A stretch of DNA of 14,188 bases from Balneolia bacterium (GCA_003567135.1 PXAI01000360.1:1-14188); one strand, 5' to 3'; positions 6,387 through 13,922 are shown, numbered from the stretch's first letter. Translations and numbers: made by a program. The notes: generated by a model not told the origin, from the sequence alone.

Positions 6387-9349
6387 TAGTTCGCCTCCAG
6401 AATTTTTCTGATGATTTGCGACCGCTCCTGCTCCACCGTCTCGCGTAGCATGGCGTCTTCTTCCAGATCAAAATATTTCCTGCCGTCGATCCAGGTTTGT
6501 TCGGCTTTTGTAAATGTGGACAGCGGATCTCCGTTCCAGATCACAAAATCGGCGTCTTTGCCGGGTTCAAGGGAGCCAACGCGGTCATCAATCCCCAGCA
6601 GTTTTGCGGTTGCGCTCGTAATCATCGACATCGCCACTTCCGGCTCAACGCCGGTTCGCACCATTTTCGCGGCTTCCCAGTTCATGCGGGCCGCAATCTG
6701 GCTGTTATCCGAGTGAAGCGACGTTACCACGCCGGCTTCGTGGAGCAATCTTGCGTTATAATTGGTGTTGTCGTACGCCTCAATTTTGAATCCACCCCAG
6801 TCTGACCAAACCACGGCACCGGCGCCGTGTTCCACAAGTTCGGGCGCCACTTTGTACGCTTCCAGCGCGTGATGAAAGGCCGTCACGGTAAATCCGAACT
6901 CTTCGGCGAGGCGCATCAGCATCACGATTTCATCCTGACGATAACTGTGCGACTGCACCAAAATCTCGCCGTTCAGAATTCCGAGAACCGCATCCAGCCG
7001 GAGATCGCGGCGCGGCGGAATGCCCGACCCGTTACGCTCCCACTCCTGCCAGCGCGCTTCGTAATCGCGCGCCATTCTGAACCGATCCGCAATGATCTGC
7101 TCAACGCCCATTCTGGTTTCAGGATAGCGATTGGTTCCAACGCGTTTAGGATTTTCTCCGAGCGCGAATTTCACCGTTTTTGGCGCATCCTCAAACAACA
7201 GTTCGTGGGATAAAGCGCCCCAGCGCATTTTGATGTGCACATTCTGGCCGCCAATCGGATTCGCCGAGCCGTGCATCACGTGCGCGGTGGTGAGGCCACC
7301 GGCCAGCTGGCGGTACATCCAGATATTGTTGACCGTAAGCACGTCCGCCATACGCACTTCGGCGGTAATTGCGTTTCCAATTTCGTTCACGCCGGTCACG
7401 CCTGAATGCAGGTGCGCATCAATAAGGCCGGGCGTTACGTGTTTTCCGGCGGCGTCAATTTCAACGGCGTTTCGCGGAGCGCGCAGATCGCGGCCAACCT
7501 CCACAACTTTTCCTGATTGTACGATCATATCCGCATTTTCGAGAATTCCGTCCAGGCCCATCGTCCAGATTGTGGCATTGCGAACAATCAGATTCCGGGG
7601 CTGATCAGGGATCGATTCCCGTCCAAACTCCATATTCGGACGAATATCCGCGAGCTCGAGATCACGTGCAGGGGGATCTTTGCGTTCTTCTTTCTCAGGT
7701 TCTTCAGCTGGCGAGGTTCTCGTCGCACTCCACTCCATCCGGTCCATTCCGGCGACATCCGCCCAGCCAAATAACCGATCCTCTGAAACGGATGCGGTTA
7801 ACCGAACCGGACCATCAAACCCGGCTTCTGATCCGTCGAAACCGGCCCGAAATCTTCTGGAATCATCTTCAACGGAAACGGACTTGAGCTCAACTTCCTC
7901 ATCACCCGAAGTAAATGTTCCGCTGAAACTTCCGGGACGCGCCTCGCTGATTTCCAGCACTCCGTTGAGTCCCCGGTGCGCCGATACCACTTCCCACGTT
8001 CCGGCAGGATTCGTTTTCGGGATGGGCTGAATTTCGTGGTGATGCCCCTCAACCCAAACGCTCAAAATTCGCGAACCGTGATCAAAAATATTGCCATCTG
8101 TAATGATGAAACTGGCTTTTTTACCGGATTCAATAGTTCCGTGCGTTGATTCTATGCCAAGTAGTCGCGCCGGATTTATGGTCAGCGCCGCAAGCGCATT
8201 TTGGCGGCTCAGGCCCGCATCCACCGCCTTGCGGAGATTGGGGATGAAGTCCGATTTATCCTCGAGCTGATCGGTTGTAAATGAAAATGAGATATTTTTC
8301 GCGGCTAATCTGGCGGGATTTTCGGGCGCGAGATACCAGTGACGCAGATCGGTGAGATTTACATTGAGCGCATCCTCCGGACTTTTGACATCGGGCGTTT
8401 CGGGAAAGGCGAGCGGCAGAATGAGCGGCACCTTATTTTCCGAAAGGAAATCGGTAATCCTGTATTCATGGCCGCTTCCCCGAACCCAGGGCGAAATGCT
8501 GAACTCATCCTTGAACCGGATCGCGCGCAGCACTTCCTCATCCGAGTTGGCTCTGAAAACAAGCGGCTGCTCGCCGTGAACGACATCCCGCAGCGCCGCA
8601 AGTGCTGGATTGTATTCCGGCCTCTGAAGTCCGGATGGATTATTTTTGTACGCCTGATGCGCTTTTTCGTGCCACTCTGCATCGTAGAGCGTCTGGCGGA
8701 TCATGGCAATAACGCCGATTGGCGACGTCGGGTAAACGAATCCAAAAGAACCATCGCGCTGAAGCGAAACAGACTGCGCGGCGCCTGTTCGAATCACGCG
8801 ATCCGAAACGCTGCCATCATTCAGGTTGATGATATCGGCGCGGCCACCAAAAACGCCCATCGGCGGAACAGAAAGTGCCGCGGTAAATCCCTGCGCTCTG
8901 AGTTTATCGCTGCCGTCATCCTCATGATCAAACTCGCCCTCTGCGGTAAGCTGCGAGCGAATATTCGGATTCCAGGCACGCGATCCCAGCTCTAAATCAA
9001 CTCTGGGATCCTGCATCCCGATTTGGGAATAGGCGTCGATAAAGCCGGGATAAATTATTTTTCCTTCCAGATCCCAAACGCGCGCATCAGACGGGATTCG
9101 TGCATTTCTGCCAACCGCCTCGATGACGCCATCGCGAATGACGAGCGTTGCATCCCTGATTGTGTTTCCCGGAGCGGTGACGATGGTGGCGTTTGTAAGC
9201 GCGTGAACGGCCGGCGTGTTGTCGCGCATACCGTCGGTTGGCGAGGTATCGGCCTGTGCATGCAAACCTGAAATCTGGATCGTGAAAATCAGAAAAGATG
9301 CCAGCAAAATGCGGAACATCCCCTGAAAAACGCAGCGGTAATTTTTCAT
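6386..9349 (-). CDS. Exported tandem (two-domain) amidohydrolase
   Basis: 987 residues with a signal peptide (1-31, ending SGLHA). Domain 1 (about 46-440) is amidohydrolase-like but has lost its zinc site: GFIDAYSQIG (102-111) stands where HxH belongs. A small all-beta region follows (about 450-545, G-rich strands ending MEWSATR), then an acidic/basic Pro-rich linker (546-563). Domain 2 (about 585-987) keeps the metal ligands of the imidazolonepropionase-like group: H646 and H648 in GLIDAHLHSG, H801 in VQSHSYR, H826 or H827 in AFHHALEAY, and D881 in SLHSDNS. Each domain ends with a GxIESGKKASF- or GSLEPGKDADF-type motif. The substrate is unknown; the family cleaves cyclic amides or dipeptides. 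Coupled by TAATG to the 449-residue paralogue. Its start codon directly adjoins a large inverted repeat. Confidence 0.9.
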   Translation of the reverse strand: MKNYRCVFQGMFRILLASFLIFTIQISGLHAQADTSPTDGMRDNTPAVHALTNATIVTAPGNTIRDATLVIRDGVIEAVGRNARIPSDARVWDLEGKIIYPGFIDAYSQIGMQDPRVDLELGSRAWNPNIRSQLTAEGEFDHEDDGSDKLRAQGFTAALSVPPMGVFGGRADIINLNDGSVSDRVIRTGAAQSVSLQRDGSFGFVYPTSPIGVIAMIRQTLYDAEWHEKAHQAYKNNPSGLQRPEYNPALAALRDVVHGEQPLVFRANSDEEVLRAIRFKDEFSISPWVRGSGHEYRITDFLSENKVPLILPLAFPETPDVKSPEDALNVNLTDLRHWYLAPENPARLAAKNISFSFTTDQLEDKSDFIPNLRKAVDAGLSRQNALAALTINPARLLGIESTHGTIESGKKASFIITDGNIFDHGSRILSVWVEGHHHEIQPIPKTNPAGTWEVVSAHRGLNGVLEISEARPGSFSGTFTSGDEEVELKSVSVEDDSRRFRAGFDGSEAGFDGPVRLTASVSEDRLFGWADVAGMDRMEWSATRTSPAEEPEKEERKDPPARDLELADIRPNMEFGRESIPDQPRNLIVRNATIWTMGLDGILENADMIVQSGKVVEVGRDLRAPRNAVEIDAAGKHVTPGLIDAHLHSGVTGVNEIGNAITAEVRMADVLTVNNIWMYRQLAGGLTTAHVMHGSANPIGGQNVHIKMRWGALSHELLFEDAPKTVKFALGENPKRVGTNRYPETRMGVEQIIADRFRMARDYEARWQEWERNGSGIPPRRDLRLDAVLGILNGEILVQSHSYRQDEIVMLMRLAEEFGFTVTAFHHALEAYKVAPELVEHGAGAVVWSDWGGFKIEAYDNTNYNARLLHEAGVVTSLHSDNSQIAARMNWEAAKMVRTGVEPEVAMSMITSATAKLLGIDDRVGSLEPGKDADFVIWNGDPLSTFTKAEQTWIDGRKYFDLEEDAMLRETVEQERSQIIRKILEAN
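6394..6398 (-). promoter_or_regulatory. Strong Shine-Dalgarno site at the TAATG junction
   Basis: GGAGG on the minus strand, 7 bases upstream of the ATG at 6386, inside the last codons of the 987-residue gene. It is the only clear Shine-Dalgarno sequence I see at any start in the window, and it decides the start of the 449-residue protein. Confidence 0.65.
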
Positions 9350-9472
9350 GGATTGGTAATCTGGTTGAGTTATCGCAAAGATTTATGGGATGTTATCCCC
9401 CTTTGCCGCAAAATAATCGCCTCAGGCGAATGCTTACGCAAAAAGATGTAAACTCAACCAGATATTCAATCC
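9350..9472 (-). promoter_or_regulatory. Hairpin-rich leader enclosed by a 22-bp inverted repeat
   Basis: Arms 9350-9371 and 9451-9472 are complementary at 19 of 22 positions, 13 of them consecutive (ATCTGGTTGAGTT / AACTCAACCAGAT). The 79 enclosed bases hold two more perfect small hairpins, GGGAT-GTT-ATCCC (9387-9399) and TCGCC-TCA-GGCGA (9417-9429), and a weak TTTG/CAAA one (9402-9412). One arm ends at the base next to the amidohydrolase ATG; the other begins 12 bases after the mscS stop. In RNA this would be a closed multi-branch structure covering the whole ribosome-binding region. It could be a cis-regulatory RNA or a small non-coding mobile repeat. Confidence 0.6.
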
Positions 9473-9484
9473 GCTAATTCCCGG

Positions 9485-10324
9485 TCAGGATTCTTTCTTT
9501 GGAGACCGGTCGTAAAAGTGGACATCCCGCTGTGGGAATGGAATCGTGATGCCGTTTTCGTCGAATGCGGTTTTAATTCGCTCCATATTATCCCAGTAAA
9601 CAGGCCAGACGTCGGGCGTTTTTACCCAGGCGCGAACGGCCAGGTCGAGGCTACTGTCGCCAAAATTCATAAATAAAACGGCCGGAGCGGGATCGGGCAA
9701 AATACGTTCATCCTGCTTGATGGCCTTCAGCACAGCCTGCCGTGCCTGATCAATATTACTACTGTAGCTGATCCCCACTTTCATCTCAACACGGCGGGTG
9801 TCTTTTCGGGTGTAGTTGATCACCTTCGAATTGGCCAGCTGACCGTTTGGGATGGTAATCACTTTGTGATCAAACAGCCTTAGCTGCGTGTACAAAATGT
9901 TGATTTCCTCAACGGCACCAACATCATCCCCCCACTGAATGACATCATCAACCTTAAACGGTTTGAAAGTCAGAATTACAACGCCACCCGCAAAGTTGGA
10001 TAAACTACCCTGAAGCGCAAGGCCAATAGCAAGTCCGGCAGCACCAAGCAGTGCAATCAGGGAGGTTGTTTCGATGCCGAGAATTCCGGCAACTACAATC
10101 AGCAAAATCAGCTTTAACGTAAAACTGAGAAGGCTTTTGAGGAATGTCTGCAGCGAAGTTTCAAAATCATACTTGCCCATTACGTTTTGAAATAGCACAA
10201 GAATGTAGCGGATCACCCGAAAACCGATGAATAAGAGCAGTAAACTAAACAGAATGCTCAGCCCGAACTCAAGGCTCAGTTCGATAATTTTATCGTAGAG
10301 AACATCTAAATTTATATCATCCAT
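9485..10324 (-). CDS. mscS: Small-conductance mechanosensitive channel, MscS family
   Basis: Inner-membrane channel that opens under membrane tension and releases solutes on hypo-osmotic shock. At 279 residues it has the size of E. coli MscS. Membrane segments lie at about 22-45 and 64-83, and the pore helix TM3 at 91-119 contains the Gly/Ala pattern GAAGLAIGLALQGSLSNFAGG. The beta domain begins FKPFKVDDVIQWGD (120-133), with the family signature TIPNGQLANSKVINYTR (157-173), followed by the alpha/beta cage domain and a C-terminal GITIPFPQRDVHF (258-270). The start ATG has no Shine-Dalgarno sequence. It is divergent from the purine permease (165 bases between starts) and followed by the hairpin-rich spacer before the amidohydrolase, so cotranscription with that gene is uncertain. 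Confidence 0.95.
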   Translation of the reverse strand: MDDINLDVLYDKIIELSLEFGLSILFSLLLLFIGFRVIRYILVLFQNVMGKYDFETSLQTFLKSLLSFTLKLILLIVVAGILGIETTSLIALLGAAGLAIGLALQGSLSNFAGGVVILTFKPFKVDDVIQWGDDVGAVEEINILYTQLRLFDHKVITIPNGQLANSKVINYTRKDTRRVEMKVGISYSSNIDQARQAVLKAIKQDERILPDPAPAVLFMNFGDSSLDLAVRAWVKTPDVWPVYWDNMERIKTAFDENGITIPFPQRDVHFYDRSPKKES

Positions 10325-10489
10325 GAAATACGTCTGTTTTTTTGAAGGATTTCGATTTTAATAATTTTCGCAATACTTGATCTCAACCTGTATTATCTAC
10401 AGTGACTTCTATTATAAAAGATTACGCGCCAATATCATTCCATCTTTGGGCTTTGGTGATTGGTTAATCAAAATTTAATCCTCTGCAAC

Positions 10490-11782
10490 ATGATCCGAAA
10501 AAGCCTGGGCATGAACAGTGATACTCCGATTGGAAAAGAGATTTCCGGAGGGGTCACCACTTTTCTGACAATGAGCTATATCCTTTTTGTTAATCCGCAG
10601 ATTTTATCTGATGCCGGGATGGATTTCGGAGCAGTGGTAACGGCTACGGGTATCGCGGCTTGTTTCGGCACGTTGCTGATGGCATTTTGGGTAAAAGCTC
10701 CGCTGGCGATGGCGCCCGGAATGGGCCTGAACGCATTTTTTGCCTACTCGCTGGTTATTGGTGAAGGCATTAACTGGGAAACTGCACTCGGCGTGGTATT
10801 TATCTCCGGACTCGCGTTTTTGATTCTGACCATATGGGGCGTTCGGGAAAAAATCGTGAACAGCATCCCCCTTTCAATCCGGCTTGCCATACCTGCCGGA
10901 ATCGGGCTTTTTATTGCGTTCATCGGTTTTCAGAATATGGGGCTGATTGTGCCCAGTGATGCAACGATGGTATCAATCGGCGATTTCACGCCCGGTTTGA
11001 TGCTCGGCCTCGGCGGCCTGCTTCTGATTGTAATTATGGAAGCCCGAAAAATCAGAGGCGCTATTTTAACCGGAATTCTTGCCACAACTGTTGCCGCTCT
11101 GCTTGCCGGACAGATTTCCTGGGATGGCAACGTTGTTTCGCTTCCGCCATCTCCCGCGCCGGTCGCTTTTGAGCTCGATATTTTCGGCGCATTAAAATGG
11201 GGACTCCTCGGCGCCATCTTCTCTTTTATGTTTGTGGATTTATTTGATTCCGTCGGCACACTCGTTGCCTGCTCGTACGAGGCCGGCATGGTTCGTGAAG
11301 ACGGCACCATCGAAAACATCGACAAAATGCTCGAAGCGGATGCCGCCGCCACCGTATTCGGCTCGCTGATCGGAACCAGTACAACTACGACGTATATTGA
11401 ATCGGCCTCAGGTATTGAAGCAGGCGGACGAACGGGGCTGACCGCCCTGGTCACCGCTCTTCTGTTTGGCGCGGCGCTGTTTTTCACACCGGTAATTGGC
11501 CTGGTTCCGGTTTACGCCACCGCACCGGCGCTGGTAGCCGTTGGTATTTTTATGTTCCGAAGTATCCGAAAAATCCCACTCGAAAGTTTCTCAGATATAG
11601 TTTCCGCATTTCTGATTATTGTACTGATGCCGCTCACCTACAGCATCAGTATGGGGCTCACGTTCGGGCTGCTTGCCTGGGTGGTTCTCAAAGCCGTTTC
11701 CGGTGATGCCAAAAATATCAGCTGGGTGATGTGGATCGTCGGCGTATTATCCGCCATAAATTTAATTGTCGGCGGCGGCTGA
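10490..11782 (+). CDS. AzgA-type (NCS2 family) purine permease
   Basis: Inner-membrane proton-coupled uptake of adenine, guanine or hypoxanthine, by family. At 430 residues from this start it has the normal AzgA length with many hydrophobic helices. Signatures: GGVTTFLTMSYILFVNPQIL (20-39), PLAMAPGMGLNAFFAY (71-86), FVDLFDSVGTLVACS (248-262), GSLIGTSTTTTYIESASGI (291-309) and GGRTGLTAL (312-320), then VPVYATAPALVAVGIFM. The ATG at 10490 is preferred; an in-frame TTG at 10460 would add ten residues with no support, and Met8 is another option. No Shine-Dalgarno sequence is seen. It is monocistronic: the next gene is convergent 26 bases away, with no obvious terminator in the gap. Which purine it prefers cannot be read from the sequence. 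Confidence 0.93.
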   Translation: MIRKSLGMNSDTPIGKEISGGVTTFLTMSYILFVNPQILSDAGMDFGAVVTATGIAACFGTLLMAFWVKAPLAMAPGMGLNAFFAYSLVIGEGINWETALGVVFISGLAFLILTIWGVREKIVNSIPLSIRLAIPAGIGLFIAFIGFQNMGLIVPSDATMVSIGDFTPGLMLGLGGLLLIVIMEARKIRGAILTGILATTVAALLAGQISWDGNVVSLPPSPAPVAFELDIFGALKWGLLGAIFSFMFVDLFDSVGTLVACSYEAGMVREDGTIENIDKMLEADAAATVFGSLIGTSTTTTYIESASGIEAGGRTGLTALVTALLFGAALFFTPVIGLVPVYATAPALVAVGIFMFRSIRKIPLESFSDIVSAFLIIVLMPLTYSISMGLTFGLLAWVVLKAVSGDAKNISWVMWIVGVLSAINLIVGGG

Positions 11783-11808
11783 TCAGCAAAAAGCTTCCTG
11801 TGTGCCAA

Positions 11809-12351
11809 TTAAATATCGATTTCTGCAATCGACTCGATTAGCGGGATATCATGTTCAGCTGCCCATTTTCTGGATTCCTTTGTTTCAAACCGCGACCTAA
11901 CCATGTAGGGTTTCATGCCCAGCTTCAGCGCAGGTTCCAGGTCGCTGATTTTATCTCCGGCCATTGAGGATTTTCCCAAGTCGATCTGATGTTCGCGTGC
12001 CGCCCGCTCAAATAACACTGTTCCGGGCTTACGCTCGTTCAAAAGTTCGGGATCTTTATCTTCGTGAAAATCCGGATGCCACGGCGCGATATACCAGCCA
12101 TCAATTGAGATTCCGCGGCGAAGAAGGTCCTCATCCACCCAGCGATGCAGTTCTTCAACCTGCTCAAGGCTGAAACGCCTGCGCGCTATGCCAGACTGAT
12201 TGGTGATTACAATTAGCTTGAATCCGGCTGATTTCAGCTCGGCCAGCTTCCCCGGAACGCCGGGGATCCAGTCCCATTCTTCAGGTTTGTGCACAAAATC
12301 GTGATCAACATTCAGGGTTCCGTCTCTGTCCAGAAAAAAAGCGGGGTGCAT
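11809..12351 (-). CDS. HAD phosphatase, HisB-N/GmhB-like
   Basis: Cytosolic HAD phosphatase of 180 residues, the length of D-glycero-D-manno-heptose-1,7-bisphosphate 7-phosphatase (GmhB), which acts in heptose synthesis for LPS core. Motif I is FLDRDGTLN (6-14; D8 nucleophile, D10 acid/base), motif II is ITNQSGIARRRFS (49-61), motif III is NERKPGTVLF (105-114), and motif IV is MAGDKISDLEPALKLGMK (130-147; D133, D137). The loop that binds zinc in E. coli GmhB through Cys and His reads APWHPDFHEDKDPELLNERKPG-like here: one His is kept, but no Cys remains, so it is probably zinc-free. It lies 13 bases after the membrane-protein gene and is likely the last gene of the satD operon, though the functional link is unclear. 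Another sugar phosphate or histidinol phosphate as substrate is possible. Confidence 0.82.
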   Translation of the reverse strand: MHPAFFLDRDGTLNVDHDFVHKPEEWDWIPGVPGKLAELKSAGFKLIVITNQSGIARRRFSLEQVEELHRWVDEDLLRRGISIDGWYIAPWHPDFHEDKDPELLNERKPGTVLFERAAREHQIDLGKSSMAGDKISDLEPALKLGMKPYMVRSRFETKESRKWAAEHDIPLIESIAEIDI

Positions 12352-12364
12352 GTTTTAGGGGGAT

Positions 12365-13087
12365 TTAGAAGCCAATTTTCCTAACTAAAAGAGCCGTCAG
12401 CAGGGCAAGTAATGCTGAAAGGAGCGTGCCGATTAGCACGTATTCGGCAAATGTTCTGTTTTCGAATTCCTTGTAGCGCACAATTCCTTTGGCAGTGAGT
12501 ATAAATCCGATGGCCGCGAATTGTCCGGATAGCGCAAAGAGGTATATGAAGATTCGCTCCAGTACACCGATTACCCTGCCGGTGTTGTACTCCTGATCAG
12601 ATACGGAGTCGTTCTGCTCGCCAATCGGCTGGAGGTTCAGCAGTTTAAATGTGTACCTGAGCGCTGTGTTTACTTCGTTCATCACAAGCAACCCGCCTAA
12701 CAGAAATAGCTGAAGAGAAAGCATCTCGTACATTCCAAAGCTGGTTGATTCTATGAACATATTTTTAATCCATGCGCTCATTTGCACATCAAACAGCGGG
12801 CTGAATATAGTTGCAAGCGCCACCAAATGCAGGAATAACAAAAGCAGTCTGTTTCTGTAGATATTTTCCACGGATATTTCCGTGTAGATCATCAGTACAG
12901 GATAAAGTACCAAATAAGCCGCTACAATCAGTAGCCCAAAGTTGGGCTCAATAAAGATGAGGCTAAACAGTGGAATAGCCGACATTTTCAGAACCGAAAC
13001 AGCGGATGAACCGTCATCCTTGAAAGTTAGCCCAAGCCTTGATAAAAGTATCAGATTTATGGTGATTAAGTAGAGTACCAGGCTCAT
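12365..13087 (-). CDS. Multi-pass membrane protein partnered with SatD
   Basis: 240 residues with about seven hydrophobic segments (roughly 2-18, 34-48, 51-69, 81-99, 120-140, 174-198, 214-236). The C-terminal third is the recognisable part: NTGRVIGVLERIFIYLF, then GQFAAIGFILTAKGIVRYKEFE (188-209) and FAEYVLIGTLLSALLALL. From memory, this resembles the C-terminal half of membrane proteins encoded beside SatD, often annotated DUF3307, but the N-terminal DUF3307 features are not evident here. A soluble loop at about 150-170 (NLQPIGEQNDSVSDQEY) precedes the conserved part. Its start overlaps the satD stop (ATGA), implying translational coupling and a shared function. No enzymatic motif is seen; it could be a sensor or an effector. 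Confidence 0.75.
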   Translation of the reverse strand: MSLVLYLITINLILLSRLGLTFKDDGSSAVSVLKMSAIPLFSLIFIEPNFGLLIVAAYLVLYPVLMIYTEISVENIYRNRLLLLFLHLVALATIFSPLFDVQMSAWIKNMFIESTSFGMYEMLSLQLFLLGGLLVMNEVNTALRYTFKLLNLQPIGEQNDSVSDQEYNTGRVIGVLERIFIYLFALSGQFAAIGFILTAKGIVRYKEFENRTFAEYVLIGTLLSALLALLTALLVRKIGF

Positions 13088-13746
13088 TCTTCAGCTTCTT
13101 CTTTGATTAGTTCGTTGTTTATTACCTCTGTTATGCTCTCTTTGAGATTCATTACTAGATCAAGTTCGCCGTCGTCCCGGTTTTTATACACGGCAACCAA
13201 CGATACCCCGAGTTTTGCAGCAATCTCTTTTATCGGGATGCCTTTGAGCAGCATAACCAATACCTGATGACGAACTTTTTTCCAACTCTGCATTTCTACC
13301 GATAAGAGCTGTAAAGAGTGATTTACTAAGTTGAGAACAGGATTATTTTGCGGCTCGCCACTTATCTGCTCGACGTTTAACCCGAAAAGATAACCGGATG
13401 CCTTGAGCTCGTTAATGCCATCTCTCGCATTATAAAAAGCCGGACCGTCCATTGCAAGCGCCTGCTTTGTGTTTATGGGCGTTACGATAGTTCCTGCCGA
13501 AATGGAGAAACGGATCATAATGGGATACAATTCGGCGATTATATTCCAGCAATCTTCAAGAATAGTGGATGCATCATGATAAACGGCCTGGAATTCATCG
13601 CCAAGGGTAATGGTATATGGCGAAATAATTGATTCTGAGGATTTATTTATCTCTTTAAACTTTCGGGTAAGCAATTCCTGCGCACGCTTCCGATCGCTGT
13701 TTCCAAGCTTTTTTGAGGCTACTATATCACCTATTACTACTATCAT
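13084..13746 (-). CDS. satD: SatD family protein with C-terminal HTH
   Basis: 220 residues, cytosolic. The N-terminal MIVVIGDIVASKKL is the SatD signature. Further along are YTITLGDEFQAVYHDA (44-59), IRFSISAGTI (78-87) and MDGPAFYNARDGI (99-111). Their order and spacing match the class III nucleotidyl cyclase fold: D7 and D50 at the two metal-Asp positions and R108 at the catalytic-Arg position, although Lys and Asn specificity/catalysis positions are not conserved. A sigma-region-4-like helix-turn-helix follows: RHQVLVMLLKGIPIKEIAAKLG...VAVYKNR (159-190). This suggests a nucleotide-sensing or nucleotide-producing domain joined to a DNA-binding domain; SatD has no settled biochemical function that I know of. 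It heads an operon with the membrane protein (ATGA overlap). The leader is unusually AT-rich and carries palindromic sites. Confidence 0.82.
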   Translation of the reverse strand: MIVVIGDIVASKKLGNSDRKRAQELLTRKFKEINKSSESIISPYTITLGDEFQAVYHDASTILEDCWNIIAELYPIMIRFSISAGTIVTPINTKQALAMDGPAFYNARDGINELKASGYLFGLNVEQISGEPQNNPVLNLVNHSLQLLSVEMQSWKKVRHQVLVMLLKGIPIKEIAAKLGVSLVAVYKNRDDGELDLVMNLKESITEVINNELIKEEAEE

Positions 13747-13762
13747 CTTATATCACACTTCT

Positions 13763-13782
13763 AACTATTAACCTTAATAGTT
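13763..13782. promoter_or_regulatory. Palindromic site upstream of satD
   Basis: AACTATTAA and TTAATAGTT (9-base arms, perfect, two-base CC centre) end 16 bases before the satD start codon. Related TTAGTTAA sequences occur at 13806-13813 and 13835-13842. This looks like an operator cluster, possibly for SatD's own helix-turn-helix; inference only, and the AT-rich context makes such matches easier by chance. Confidence 0.4.
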
Positions 13783-13841
13783 TAATATATTATTTTTTTA
13801 TTGATTTAGTTAATATTTTTATTATTAAACTTTATTAGTTA

Positions 13842-13876
13842 AAAATTTACTTTTTAAACCTTTTTGATTATGCAAA
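13842..13876 (-). promoter_or_regulatory. Candidate satD promoter
   Basis: On the minus strand TTTG (13876-13873), a 23-base spacer, then TAAATTTT (13849-13842), seven of eight positions of TAnnTTTG. It would give a leader of about 90 bases. Low certainty because the whole region is AT-rich. Confidence 0.3.
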
Positions 13877-13922
13877 TAATTAAAACAATAGCCTCGTCAA
13901 AGAAGTGCTTTTACTGATCTCC

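Noticed and set aside
8339..8995. Plus-strand open frame of 218 codons opposite the large amidohydrolase
   Set aside because: Arg-rich, low-complexity translation typical of an antisense shadow; the minus-strand frame is continuous and has clear domain structure.
10460..10489. TTG start extending the purine permease by ten residues
   Set aside because: No ribosome-binding site, and the ATG at 10490 gives the normal family N-terminus.
11783..11808. Terminator between the converging purine permease and GmhB-like genes
   Set aside because: The 26-base gap has no stable stem followed by a T-run.
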